Shown: positions 34,284 through 44,848 of the stretch, piece after piece
Layout of the letters: each line of letters starts with the position of its first letter
Position numbering within the stretch: position 1 is the first letter of the stretch
Assembly (NCBI RefSeq): GCF_010015585.1
Contig: NW_022985085.1
Location: 68,384 to 132,383 of the forward strand
DNA length: 64,000 bases
Origin: Eremomyces bilateralis CBS 781.70
Taxonomy: Eukaryota > Ascomycota > Dothideomycetes > Eremomycetales > Eremomycetaceae
Direction: 5' to 3'
Made by a program: the position numbers and the translations under genes
The notes under the pieces: model-generated
Database searches by the model: none
Told to the model about the DNA's origin: nothing
The model's input: only the letters and a program-made list of their open reading frames with translations

Positions 34284-35114
34284 ATTGCGAACGTGATGAA
34301 GGCAGACGCGCTGATGGGGAACACGAATCGGGCAAGGAAGATTTGTGCGTATTTACTAGCTGGTGATTGGTAAAATGATTGCCCAGAAACCCTTCCTTGG
34401 TTTGTGAGGTGGAAGACTACAGCAAGTTCGGGGTCAAAGTGAAGCGAATGCGACGTTCACACTCAATGGGGTATCGGTCAGATATTGGTGGGAACTGTGG
34501 CCTGAAGTGATATTCAAGTGAGTTTGAAGGCTGCGTAGTGTTTACCGAAGGCGGAGTGAGCGTCCACGATGGAACAATGGTGAGATGAAAGGGTCCTTTG
34601 GTGTTGTTTGCGGGTGGCGGAATTGCTCCAGTCTGATGATCATCCAAGTGAAGTGGTGGTTCACTCTCCCGGTGGCAGGCAGCCTTATACTACGGAACTC
34701 CTCAGACGGCTTTACGCAGAGATGTAACACCTCGAAATGAAACTACGAGCGTTGACTTGTCACTTCAGTGTGAAAAACCAAAGGTACATGAATTTAATAC
34801 AAGATTTCCTGCTATATATACCAGGAAATCTACCAGTATGAGAATTGTACAACCATGATGGTGAACGGTCATGCGCACCAATCAGACGCCTCCCGTCAGT
34901 CCTTCGGGCTCTTCCGTGTAGCGGCACATGAATCGGCAAACCCTCGGTAAGGTCGCCCCACCACGGGCTCTCACGCTGTTGTTAGGCACTTGTGCTGCAC
35001 CTGCACGACACAGGCATGCATGAATCGGATCAGCAGGACAGTATCACAATCTGATATTTGACATCCTCCTCAGTCCTTGCTTTATATACCCATTTCTTCC
35101 TCCCTACTCCCATC
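34284..35114. promoter_or_regulatory. Divergent upstream region, UBC9 and PEX19
   Basis: An 831-bp spacer between divergent starts. A TTTATATACC TATA-like box at about 35079-35089 lies 25-35 bp before the PEX19 ATG. A perfect 10-bp inverted repeat is at 34802-34831. No open frame here is convincing. Confidence 0.5.
34802..34831. repeat. Perfect 10-bp inverted repeat around an AT spacer
   Basis: Arms AGATTTCCTG (34802-34811) and CAGGAAATCT (34822-34831) flank a 10-base spacer, ctatatatac, that contains TATATA. The dyad could be a protein-binding site or a hairpin. It lies about 280 bp upstream of PEX19 and 520 bp upstream of UBC9. Confidence 0.75.
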
Positions 35115-36130
35115 ATGTCGGGCGAAAAGAAGGAGGAAATCCCGCCCAGTGCGCTGGACGCCGCGCCAGACCCCCCCGAAGACGACCTAGACGACCTTGA
35201 TGGTAACCTCACGCTCCCGTGCTAAACACTCCACGCTGACCGAACCGCAGCCGTCCTCGATGAGTTCTCAGCGACGACCTTAGAACCAAAAGACAAGCAC
35301 CCGGACGCCTCAGGCGCCGACAAGTCTATCCCAGCGCCGTCATCAGATATCCCCCCCCCGATCCCCGCCGCCCCGGACTTCGAGAAGGAGCTGCAGGCGG
35401 GCATGGCGGCGCTGCTGGGCGAGCTGGATTCGAACCCAGAGATGCAGAAGGAGATGGAGGCGCTGATGAAGGAGCTGGGCAGCGCGACGGACCTCGGGCT
35501 GACCGAGCCCAGCAACCCGCCACCCGCAGCGTCGGCGGAGGGGAGTAAAGCGACGGAGGACTCGTTTCAGGAGAATATTCGGCGGACGATGGAGCGGATG
35601 CAGGCGTCGGGCGAGCAGGCGGGGGCGGCAGCAGCGGAGTCGAGCCAGCAGAATTTCATGATGGAGATGCTCAAGAACCTGGACGCGGATGGAGAGGGGG
35701 GCTTCGATCCGGCGAACATGAACGACGCAGCGTACACGAAGATGATTTCCGGGCTGATGGAGGAGCTGACGACCAAGGAGATCCTGTACGAGCCGATGAA
35801 GGAGCTGTATGATAAGTATCCCGAATGGATTGAGAAGAATAAGGAGACGGTCGGGAAGGAGGATTTGGCGAGGTATCGGGAGCAGCTGGAGCATGTCACG
35901 GAGATTGTGGGGAGGTTTGAGAGCCCGTCGTATTCGGACACCAACGCGGCTGATAAGGCGTTCATCTCGGAGAAGATGGAGAAGGTGAGTTCGGGATCCC
36001 CTTGGTATGTGATAGCTACTGACCCCTAGCCTAGATGCAAAACGCCGGGTCTCCTCCTGGCGACCTGGTCAACATGAGCGCCGCGCAAGAGGTGCTCGGC
36101 GACATGGACTCCGGATGTCCAACGCAATGA
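35115..36130 (+). CDS. pex19: Peroxin-19, peroxisomal membrane protein import receptor
   Basis: Exons 35115-35202, 35251-35984 and 36035-36130 give 305 residues; introns are 48 and 50 nt, the first splitting an Ala codon after DDLDDLD. The acidic N-terminus (Pex3-binding region) is followed by the helical cargo-binding domain (FEKELQAGMAALLGELDSN, MISGLMEELTTKEILYEPMK, ELYDKYPEWIEKNKE). The C-terminus reads GDMDSGCPTQ, a CaaX box, so the protein should be farnesylated like yeast and human PEX19. PEX19 binds peroxisomal membrane proteins in the cytosol and hands them to PEX3. The last 32 codons, including the CaaX box, are in the third exon and would be lost in unspliced models. Confidence 0.95.
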
Positions 36131-36265
36131 TCTACATGATATTCCCCTTTACGCCTGCATGTGCCAGCCCTTCCTCTCCATAGACCATATCCATGATCCA
36201 GATACCCAACACCGAAAACGCCAAAAGACTGTGAACGCCGAGAATATCCTGATTCCTGTCTTCCT

Positions 36266-36988
36266 TCAACTAGTGTCCATCGCGTCGTGGTGCTCGCCTT
36301 GCGCACGTGGGTCGGAAGAGAACCCGTCACCTGCCATGTCCCGCCAATCATCATCGTCAAGATCGATGTCGATATCTGCGAATTGGTGTCGTTGGGCTTG
36401 AGAGATATCGTTCTTCGGCGCGTCGTCCTCCATCATGCCGATCAACGACTGCATCTCCGCATCCTCCATCTGCTCGATGAAATCCAGTTCTTCCTGTGAA
36501 TGCGACGCCTGTGGCTGACCGTAGAGCGTCTCGTGTTGGACTGGGCTGCTATGCAACGCAAACTCGACGTCATCGTCGTCAATCCCGTCTTCTAAATATT
36601 CCGCGGCGCGCGACTTGGTCGAATCCGATCTCCGCTTCTCGTGCACGAAATCCGAGCGCATGATCTATATCGCCATGTCAGCATCGACGTCTCTATAAGC
36701 TCAGACAACCAGCCTTACATATTCGCATCGCTCAGCCCACCGCTTATCGTCCCGTTTCCTCGCCACATCCCGGAAGAAAATCTCCCGCCGCTTCTTGTTC
36801 AGCGCCTCTGCGCTCTTCAGCACCGGCACCGGCTTGATTGCGCGCTTCGAGTACGGCTGCGGCGCGGGCTTGGCGGACGCACTCATGCTGAACGGAGAGT
36901 GCGGAGGGACATTGGAGGATCGTGGGGAGAGCGGGGAGGGTTTCGCAGGCATGTAGGAGTATGAGGACCAGATAGGGGATGCAAGCAT
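36266..36988 (-). CDS. Uncharacterised protein with basic N-terminal and acidic C-terminal region
   Basis: Exons 36988-36719 and 36664-36266 give 222 residues; the 54-nt phase-0 intron joins RWAERCEY to IMRSDFVHEKRR. I do not recognise the family. The first 60 residues are Ser/Pro-rich. The region 60-105 is strongly basic and helical (LNKKRREIFFRDVARKRDDKRWAERCEY is split here for length only as LNKKRREIFFRD and DDKRWAERCEY). The C-terminal half is acidic, with EELDFIEQMEDAEMQSLIGM and DIDIDLDDDDWRDM, which look like short interaction helices. Nuclear localisation would fit the charge pattern, but this is conjecture. An ATG further upstream in frame (within 36989-37171) or a Met at MSASAKP are alternative starts. 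Confidence 0.72.
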
Positions 36989-37622
36989 TTTGAACTGGTT
37001 AGGTAGGTATGGATATACGGTCAGGGTAAGAAATGGCGCGGTGGTTGTCTGTTGGAGGAGAGGATGAGGTGAGTGAGAGATGGATGGCGCGGTGGAACGC
37101 GATCGGCGGGGCAAAGACGTGACCAGACGCGACCCCATGATCACGCTAAACCCGTTCCGGAACTGCATCAACCACTTGTTCCTCCTAAATCAACGTCACC
37201 ATAGGAGGAATTCTACCATTTCAACGTCAAATCGCTCTGAGGATGGCACTACATGATGATAGTTCCCCTCAATCATATTCCTAAGGGTTATATACTTTTT
37301 TCATTCCAAATCTATCTATTAAGATCTGAAAGCAGCCTCGCCATACAATGACGAGCAGCATGTTATGGGCATGGCCCATGGTTGGCATAGGCTGAGAGCC
37401 TAAGCCTGATCAAGCCTAGCGTAGAGATGGAACCTCATCAAGATTCCTCTGTCATAGTCACCTTATACTCTTCATCTCAATCTAGAATATCTTTGGCTAC
37501 GCGTATGTTGTGTGCATCCAGCTACCGTGCCGTAACACAGCATCCGTATCGGTTTCCGTCTTTCCGATTTGTTCTCGGCGCACAGTCCTCCTAACAAGGA
37601 GGACTTCCTACGTATAACGTAG
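36989..37622. other. Intergenic region up to the Fot1-type element
   Basis: Holds the presumed promoter of the minus-strand gene and AT-rich sequence around 37270-37330. No gene is evident. The 3' end borders the TA target duplication of the transposon at 37623-37624. Confidence 0.45.
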
Positions 37623-37624
37623 TA

Positions 37625-37705
37625 TCCGTGCCCCATGACCCCCCCACAACCTCCGGTTGTTGTGCTCCCACACCAAAAGTCAAACCCACGCCAAAAGTCC
37701 AATTT
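37625..37705 (+). repeat. Left terminal inverted repeat of the Fot1-type element
   Basis: 81 bases matching the reverse complement of 39449-39538 apart from a short gap and a few substitutions. It contains two similar units, CACACCAAAAGTCAAACC and CACGCCAAAAGTCCAA, possible transposase-binding sites. Confidence 0.88.
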
Positions 37706-37735
37706 TACCATCATCTTCAAATCTATACACCAAAC

Positions 37736-39429
37736 ATGTCTAAACGCGTCAAATATTCAGAGGAGACTATACTCTACAGAAAGCACTCAAGAAGGCTACA
37801 GAGCAAAAAAAAGCAGGAAAATCGGTTAACGTTTCAGCGTTAGCGCGTGAGTTCCAAATCAGCCGGCCTGTCCTTCGAGGCCGCCTTGAAGGAAAAACAT
37901 CCTATACCAAACGTTCTTCGTTCGTACAAGCGACTAAACTCGGTCAGCTACAAGAAAAGGCTCTCCTAGCTTGGATCCATCAGCTTGATGAGTGGGGAGC
38001 GCCTCCTACGCCTACAGAAATCGAAGCGTGCGCCAACTCTATACTCCGAAGAAACGCCCTCGATACAACGCAGCCACCTCACGTTAGTAAGAACTGGAAA
38101 TATAAATTTATCAAGCGCCACACCCTTTCGCTTATCGACCAAAAACCAGTCAAAGACGACCGCCTACGCGCTGAGGATCTTGGACATATACAGTATTGGT
38201 TTCAACTCCTTCAGGAGCAGATTCAAGAGCATGGAATTGAGGCCCGGAATATATATAATTTCGACGAAAGTGGCTTCCGCCTTGGTGAAGGGAAGCGCCA
38301 AAAAGTAGTCAGTTTCCGACCGGGGGCAAAACGAGGCAGTCCTAGTACAGAGTCAGGCGAATCGGTTACGGATATCGAGTGTATCGCTGCTGATGGTTTC
38401 GTTCTCCCGCCGTACTTTATCCTAAAGGGCGAGAACCATCTTGAACGATGGTACGAAAACCGGATTCCAGACGATTACCGTATCAATATCTCTAAGACTG
38501 GATGGTCAAACGACCTCATTGCCTTCGATTGGATCCAGCATTTCCATCGGTATACAAGTCACAGAGCTAAGAAGGGGAAACGACTCCTTCTAATGGATAA
38601 CCATACTTCGCATCTTACCTATGAGTTTATTCAATTCTGCGAAAAAGTTGATATTATTCTTGTCCCATTTCCTCCGCATACGACCCATTTCCTTCAGCCG
38701 CTTGATGGGAAGCCGTTTCTTGCGTTAAAACACTACTTCCGGCAGACAAATACGAAGATTTCACGGTGGGGATTCGACGCGGCGGAAAAGGCCTCATTCC
38801 TTACAGAAATGCCCCAGATCCGCCAAAACGCCTTCAAATCGCGTACGATTCGACACGCTTTTAAAGAGAGGGGCCTTTGGCCATGCGATCCTGAGCAGAT
38901 TTTGCCAACCCTTCGGCAACAGGTTGACCAAGAGGCAGAGGAGCTTCACATATTCAATGGCTCGCCTCCACCGTCAAGTATTACGGCAACACCGTGCGTA
39001 TCTCCACCAAATACTATTCGTACGGTACGCCGGAAACAACAGAAGATCATAAATACGCCTGAGGCCCTACTTTCTAGCCGGAAATACCAACGTCGCGTTC
39101 GCCAAGCTACAAACTCATTGATCAAGGCGGTCGAAGAGATCGAGGCGTATAAGGGGTCCGTTTCAGCCACACAACGCCAGCAAACCAAAAAGAGTCGCCG
39201 CCAGGTTAAAACAGGACTTCGCCAGACCGGTGCTTCGTACGTTAGTGAGGCGAAACGCCATATCGAGGCGCGTGGTCAGAAGGAGCGGGAGGCGGTAATT
39301 AGGAAGGCACAGCGGGACTGGCGGCAGGAAAAACAACAGGAAAGTCAGCAGGAACCATCTCCTGCACTCGGTCAACCTACTAGTACGGAGGATCTCGGTT
39401 TTTTTATCGATTTACATCCTGAGTTCTGA
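37736..39429 (+). pseudogene. Fot1/pogo transposase, frame broken near the N-terminus
   Basis: The protein frame is open from 37744 to 39429 without a stop. The natural start ATG at 37736 is in another frame, which fits the family only up to about 37779 (MSKRVKYSEETIL). A one-base shift at about 37779-37780 therefore separates the start from the body, and no ATG occurs in the main frame until 38593. Recognisable parts are a psq-type helix-turn-helix (KALKKATEQKKAGKSVNVSA, then LAREFQISRPVLRGRL), a CENP-B-like helix region, and the DDE catalytic domain: YNFDESGF (Asp at 38263), LLLMDNHTSH (Asp at 38596) and FLQPLD (Asp at 38704), a DD35D spacing. The basic C-terminal tail is present. Apart from the single shift the copy looks whole, so frameshifting or a tiny intron cannot be fully excluded. 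Confidence 0.88.
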
Positions 39430-39448
39430 TATATAGATGATGGTAGTG

Positions 39449-39538
39449 AAATTGGACTTTTGGCGTGGGTTTGACTTTTGGTGTGGGAGCACCAACAACC
39501 GGAGGTTGTGCCGTTGTGGGGCGGTCATGGGGCACGGA
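39449..39538 (-). repeat. Right terminal inverted repeat of the Fot1-type element
   Basis: 90 bases, reverse complement of the left end. It begins with AAATTGGACTTTTGGCGTGG on the plus strand and ends GGGGCACGGA next to the TA duplication. Confidence 0.88.
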
Positions 39539-40389
39539 TAATCATTACCCCCGCGAAATGCGACACGACCCTGTTCGGGCATCGCCATTGGCGTCTGCTT
39601 CACGCTGACGGACCCTAGACTACCGTTGCAACCGTGTCCGTAGTAGGGCCCAATCATTGACCAATAAATAATAATGAATAAAAACCGCTTTTTCTGCAGA
39701 CGCACGACGCGGGGAGAAAAACACATCACGTCATTCCCCCACGTCGTCTGCACCGTGCGACCCTTGCAAGCCATGCAGCCATCAAGCAATTAGGCGTCCC
39801 TTGCCACCAGCCCTGTCGTGGATGCTCGTTCTTCGATTATCAGGTGTCTCGTGTCTAGAATTGAATGCAGATTTGAGCTCGCTTCGGCGGTATACTCAGT
39901 TCCTTGTTTCTTCCTAATTGGCGTGAGAGGTCAGAGGATATCGATGCGTAGTTCGCGTCCAGCCCCACTGTAACCACTGACAGCCCCACTGTGACCACTG
40001 ACCTCACTACTATTATACATCGTATGCGAATAAGGCGACATCGCATGTGAATATGGTGACAACGCCTAAAGAGCTCAAATGGATACCTCAAATGGATACC
40101 TCAAATGCTTGGTGGTAGTGCTCCGAGCAGACATGTTCCTGCTAGCTCGACACTCCGCCATTGTCTAGGCCCCGTCGACCTACTTTGTATAAAATATGTA
40201 TTCTGTGGTGGCGCTAAGCCAATATGAGTCCAGCTAATATTGTCCACCGCTGGGCCTCCCCAGAGAACATCACCAGCAAAGGGCGTTGTTCAGGTGGAGC
40301 CCGCAATAGCGCCGAATTGATCACTCCTGGGTCCTGACGATTCAGCAAGCCAAGTGACCCCAGCTCAAAGCTCTTTGTCGACCATCTCT

Positions 40390-40404
40390 TCCCTACGAGA
40401 TATA
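40390..40404. repeat. Target-site duplication of the truncated LINE, left copy
   Basis: TCCCTACGAGATATA, identical to 40832-40846. Confidence 0.85.
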
Positions 40405-40831
40405 ATAATAATAAGAATCAATTTAACGTACTATCTGGATCCCTTTCGGGTCTATGAGCACGGCATTCTATCTGGTCTGCCGCGGGCAAAAGTTTCCCCG
40501 TAGCCCTGAGGCTGCGGGTACATAAAATCCCGCCTCCTCCCTTTAGTAGACTATCTCAACCGTTTATCATCTATCCGTACGAGTCGGTGTTTCCGCCTAC
40601 GCGGAGAACTTATTCTGGCACGTCGTGGAGGAACTGGAACGGTTTCCAGTCCTCTATTACCTCCTCCTCAACTTCCTTGGCCACCCGGTATTGCTCTAGG
40701 CCTCCCGCATCGATCAGCCACCTTGCTGCGTGACGCACCTTGTCCCTGTCATGCAATATCCTCTTAAAGTCCGTTGTTCCAGCTCGTTGGAGGAGCGCGA
40801 TCCTCTGGTCGGTCCGCTGCGGGCAAAATGC
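40405..40831 (-). mobile_element. 5'-truncated LINE (non-LTR retrotransposon) with 15-bp target duplication
   Basis: The 15-mer TCCCTACGAGATATA occurs at 40390-40404 and again at 40832-40846, a target-site duplication. Between them, on the minus strand, is the last coding part of a LINE: QRIALLQRAGTTDFKRIL, HDRDKVRHAARWLIDAGGLE and KPFQFLHDVPE up to a stop at about 40608. This resembles the C-terminus of fungal Tad1/I-type LINE polyproteins. A 3' UTR of about 200 bases follows, ending in a TTA-repeat tail next to the lower-coordinate duplication. Severe 5' truncation and a simple-repeat tail are hallmarks of target-primed reverse transcription. The well-preserved duplication argues for a fairly young event. 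Confidence 0.82.
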
Positions 40832-40846
40832 TCCCTACGAGATATA
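40832..40846. repeat. Target-site duplication of the truncated LINE, right copy
   Basis: TCCCTACGAGATATA, identical to 40390-40404. Confidence 0.85.
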
Positions 40847-41788
40847 GGGAAATGACTTCAGAGATATACGAATAATGAAAATATTTATTCGTACGAATAT
40901 TAATAAGCGGAAATTCTAAATTTAACTATTCGTATTCAACTACGAATGTTCGAGTCCACCCCTAATAGATATCAAATCACAACTAAAGCTGGTCGAAAGT
41001 AACTTTTCTGAGTTGAATGCAAGGCCAAAAGAGTGAGGTCCTTGCTTACTTAAATACATGAGGTCCTCCTCCTGGGAGCACTTGGAGAGAGAGATTCCTG
41101 TCCTTGTTAGGCCTCTAATTAGTTGAGGCCCATGTGGGGGCGATTATAATGTGTGCAACCGTCTTAGAGTGACACAGTCTGGATGCGCAAGGTCTGCGAT
41201 TACCAAGTTCCATTAATCTAAACTGAAGAGAGAGAAGGAAGAAATCTCCTAGCGCCTCTGCGCGCGAGATATCGACTCTTCTCTCTGCTATCCTAACACA
41301 GCTCCTTAACACAGCTCCGTCCTAACACACAGCTCCTACATGACTATCTCCTTGATGCCATCCACTAGCCACATCCCTGTGGCGTCAGCCATACTCAAGG
41401 GCCCAGGCCACAGGCCTAGGACCATAACATAGAGTCCTATTACCATCCGGCCCATCCTGTGACAGGGGCTCCCAGTGTCTCCTGCTGTGCTTGGCAGAGT
41501 CCTTTTGGGAGGGCCCATTTTGGCAGGGTCTCATTTATTAGGTGTCTCAAAACCCTATAAGTTAACAAATGTTGCAATGCATTTACTCCCACTGAAGACG
41601 CAAAACCTAAAACTTGTGGAGACCGGCATAATGTGGAAAGAAATTCCAGATTAGCTACTAGGAAGAAGTGAGCAAGGCTGCATTGGGCGATATAAAAAGA
41701 GACTAAGAAAAGAGAGCTCTATATAATTCAACTACAACAGAAATTATGAGGATATAGGAGAACAAGATTACTGAGCGAAATCCAGGCC

Positions 41789-43502
41789 CTATAAGTTCCT
41801 AAAATTGTGAACTGTATGATATTTTGGCCTAATAATGGTTCGCGAGATGTCATCGGCAAGCAAACTAGCTCTCCGCACGCCCATGACGGAGCCAATGTGA
41901 CGGAGGACTTCCGTTGCCCAGGATCTCTCGTTATAAAGGTTTAGAGGTTCTTGGGCGACCACGAGCAGTGGCCATATGAGGGTGGTGGAACCTATATGAA
42001 TATATTAATGAATAGTGAAGAATAAAACGGAACGACCAAGAGAGCTTACGAGGTTTTCCCAGGAAGTTAGGAGCAGAAATGCAAATCTCGACAGACAATT
42101 CTTGGATAAGTGATAGTAAAAAGTATTCCTGGGAACGACTAGCCGTATCGTAAGGAGGCTGATGGTCAAAGATGATTCTATTGACAAGTATCCGCTGGGT
42201 TCGCCAGTTATTCCAGACCTGGGCAATATAAGGACTGCTGTAGACGTGTTGTTTGCCTCCAAAATATGACCCGGCAGGAATATCATGAGCATCCACAGTA
42301 GCATACGCCCAAACGGGAGGAAGGCTTGCCCTCCAGCTTTTAAGGTCGTTGTCCATTTGTATTGCTACATCGAGTATGGCGTCGTGGTCTGTCATATCAC
42401 CATTCTTGATCGCTGCCCGGAGATCGAGCAGTCGGTACGATATATCTATCATTTGGCCCGGCTTAACCGTCATGCGGGGTTTGCCCCTGATGCTGCCTCG
42501 AAAATCTTGGTGTAGCTCGCGTAAAGCTTGCGGAGGGGCGAGGTCTTGCTGCAAACAGGCATATAGCTGTGATTATGTTAGCCTGCATATATCGGAGACT
42601 TGAAAATGGTCTTACAAGTTGGGACCGAAATTGCGCAAACAGTTGCTCCCCACGCTCATGGTTGAATTGTTCTTGGCCGCGGAGTTGAAGCAGTGCCGTT
42701 GCACCATCGAGGTGAGCAGACCAGGAGTGATAGAGATCCCAATCCTCAAAGGTAATGAACTTGTAACGTGTGAGCAATGGCTTGCTAGATCTAGAAGCTA
42801 AGCGTTACCTCGAAAATTCCCAAATTGATCACCGTGACTAATGTCGCATCCGAGACAGATTCGTGTGGATTGTTCAAGGCTTGCTTTGTAGCAGCTAAAG
42901 CCTCAACGTATCTTTCTTTAGCTTTGGAAGCAATCTCCGGGGCATAATTTACGTTGGATATTCCTGCCATGCCAGTGGCCTCGATGACTGCCCGGAACGC
43001 ATAATTTGGCTGATTTTGGTTGTACATCTTGGCAAGCCAGCTGAAAAAGTCCGAAGATAAAGGAGGCTCATCACAGGTGTATTTGGCAAAGAAGAAGTTT
43101 GCGGCCATTTCAATAATGGGCAGGGGAAGAACTCGGGGTACTCTAGGAGAGTCGGCAGTTGTTGCGCCATCCGAGCCATTGGACTGTAATTGGACAGTTG
43201 GGACGGCATTGTGCACTATAAGTGGTGCTCGCTGTTCTAATGGGGCATTATCATCATAAGTCTTGCGAACTCTCTTGATGATCCTTAAAGATTCGTCCCT
43301 GAACATGACATCGTTTAGGTTCCGGAACCCTGGACACGGCGTCTTTGCTTTCTCGCATTTCAAGCATCCGGGCCTGCGTTGGTCACACTGCGAGCACAGA
43401 TTAGACAAGCCCCATAGATTGCTTGGGCCGAAAAACACATGCCTTGATCTTGCGCTGGCGACAGCGCTGGCAACCTTTGCTCAGGGCGCCATAATAGACC
43501 AT
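41789..43502 (-). CDS. Zn2Cys6 binuclear-cluster transcription factor
   Basis: Five exons in transcript order, 43502-43443, 43387-42809, 42759-42616, 42566-42050 and 41991-41789, give 500 residues. The N-terminal Gal4-type finger has six cysteines at residues 11, 14, 21, 27, 30 and 37 (C-x2-C-x6-C-x5-C-x2-C-x6-C), from KGCQRCRQRKIKCDQ to TPCPGF. The first intron falls inside the finger and uses a GC donor (AAG|GCATGT), a non-canonical GC-AG intron. The rest is the helical fungal_trans_2-type regulatory domain (VIEATGMAGISNV, HSWSAHLDGATALLQLRG). Many such proteins with this exon layout regulate local metabolic genes. The nearest candidate is the divergent methyltransferase 400 bp away. The frame is whole. 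Confidence 0.92.
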
Positions 43503-43909
43503 GCCGATGGAGTAGCTAGCAAGTAGTTTATACACCCTTCCACTAGCGGTTCCTTAGACACTCTCCTCGATGATACCTGCTTAGATCAAGGATTCAGCGA
43601 TCGAGAGCAGCGAGACCAGAAAATAGCGGTGTCAAGCCAAAGGAAGTACCGTAGCGAAGGGGATACTTTAGCAGAGCAACGCCGTCAACGTTCGCGCTCG
43701 TGGCCTGTTTTGGGACTAGCGTCATCTGGCATGACTCCTCTGCCGGAAGGTTAAATACCTTCGTAGTCCATCATTTCTGTAGTTAAAAGATCTAATTCTA
43801 TGGTAAACTACTTCCTATCCTTCTCTCTCCCTTTTCTCAACTACACCTTTTATCCCATTCTAACCACATCTAATTCTCACGTGACGCCGCCCGTCCGCAC
43901 CCGACGACG
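43503..43909. promoter_or_regulatory. Divergent promoter, Zn2Cys6 factor and methyltransferase
   Basis: A 407-bp spacer between divergent starts. A pyrimidine-rich leader with TTCTCTCTCCCTTTTCTC precedes the methyltransferase. A CGG...CCG-type Gal4-family site is not obvious. Confidence 0.45.
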
Positions 43910-44848
43910 ATGGCCGCTGTCGCCCCCGCGGAAAAAACGTTCCGCTCCTTCACACCTGCGGAAGCCTCCGCCTACGCCCAGTACCGGATGGACTATCACC
44001 CAACCTTATACAACACCATCCTCGCGCGTCACACCTCCACCGGTGGGCAGCTCAGGACGATTCTAGATGTCGGCTGCGGGCCCGGCACTGCCGTACGTAT
44101 GCTGGCTACCCGCTTCCAGCAAGCCACGGGGCTGGACCCATCTGAGGGTATGATCGCGGGCGCAACCAAGATCGGGGGGACGACGGGATCTGGCGCGGAC
44201 ATCACGTTCGTAGTGGGCAGCGCTGAGGAGTTGCCCGAAGTGCGGGATGCCAGTGTCGACCTGCTTACGGCAGCGACAGCAGCGCATTGGTTCGACATGC
44301 CTGCATTCTGGGCGCGCGCGGCACAGGTCCTCAAGCCGGGGGGTAGCGTGGCGCTGTGGACGAGCGGGGACACGGCAATCGATGATTCCGTACCCAACGC
44401 GGCGGCGATGCAGGCGGCCCTGGATGCGCTTCGGGTGGAACATCTGGAGCCGTACATGCTACGGGGGAACTGGCTTGTCCAGGACCTATATGCAGATCTT
44501 CCGCTGCCGTGGGGAGTGGAGCCGGCTGTTGCGGGGTTTCATGAGGAGTCGTTTCTTCGCCAGGAGTGGGGAACCGGTGCGGAGGGTGCATTACCCAGGG
44601 ATGAGTTTTTTGCAATTGGCGCGCCTGAGGTGGATATGCATACACTGGAGGCGGTGCTAGGAACTGCGAGTCCAGTTGCGAGGTGGAGGGAGGCGAATAA
44701 AGACAAGGTCGACACAGAGAGGGATGTCGTGAGGAAGATGAGGAGGGAGGTTGAGCGGTTGTTGCATGAAGGCGGCATTGAGAAGGGCAAAGAGTTTATC
44801 AAAGGAGGATCTTCCGGCGTACTGTTATTTGTGAAGAAGGTGGCCTGA
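43910..44848 (+). CDS. SAM-dependent methyltransferase, class I (trans-aconitate methyltransferase-like)
   Basis: One exon, 312 codons. The substrate-cap segment (FRSFTPAEASAYAQYRMDYH) is followed by SAM-binding motif I ILDVGCGPGT at about residues 51-60, the acidic motif II TGLDPSEGMI, and the post-I segments ITFVVGSAEELP and VDLLTAATAAHWFDMPAFW with LKPGGSVALW. This is the layout of small-molecule carboxyl methyltransferases of the trans-aconitate (Tam/TMT1) type. The substrate cannot be read from sequence. The divergent partner is a Zn2Cys6 regulator, which could control it. No secondary-metabolite backbone gene is nearby. Confidence 0.87.
   Translation: MAAVAPAEKTFRSFTPAEASAYAQYRMDYHPTLYNTILARHTSTGGQLRTILDVGCGPGTAVRMLATRFQQATGLDPSEGMIAGATKIGGTTGSGADITFVVGSAEELPEVRDASVDLLTAATAAHWFDMPAFWARAAQVLKPGGSVALWTSGDTAIDDSVPNAAAMQAALDALRVEHLEPYMLRGNWLVQDLYADLPLPWGVEPAVAGFHEESFLRQEWGTGAEGALPRDEFFAIGAPEVDMHTLEAVLGTASPVARWREANKDKVDTERDVVRKMRREVERLLHEGGIEKGKEFIKGGSSGVLLFVKKVA

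Larger units (their letters stand above)
37625..39538 (+). mobile_element. Fot1/pogo-type DNA transposon, nearly complete
   Basis: A 1914-bp element flanked by TA on both sides (37623-37624 and 39539-39540), the target duplication of the Tc1/mariner/pogo superfamily. Terminal inverted repeats start TCCGTGCCCCATGACC and cover 37625-37705 on the left and 39449-39538 on the right. They are nearly identical; the left copy lacks a short segment near base 27 and has a few single differences. Size, TIR type and a DD35D transposase are those of Fot1 elements of filamentous fungi. The close match of the two ends and the almost intact frame point to recent insertion, with no sign of heavy C-to-T decay. 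Older unique DNA lies on both sides. Confidence 0.92.
39541..41788. other. Transposon-rich intergenic stretch
   Basis: About 2.2 kb without a host gene. A two-copy 20-mer (cagccccactgtRaccactga) lies at about 39958-40001. A CTCAAATGGATAC tandem with two full and one partial copy lies at 40074-40107. A 5'-truncated LINE occupies 40405-40831. The rest is AT-rich, with runs such as 40855-40925, and looks like decayed repeat DNA. Confidence 0.55.

Noticed and set aside
41105-41298. TGTTAG...CTAACA-bounded segment resembling a solo LTR
   Set aside because: The ends look right, but no matching target duplication flanks it and several TAACACAGCTCC-like units follow, so the 3' edge is arbitrary.
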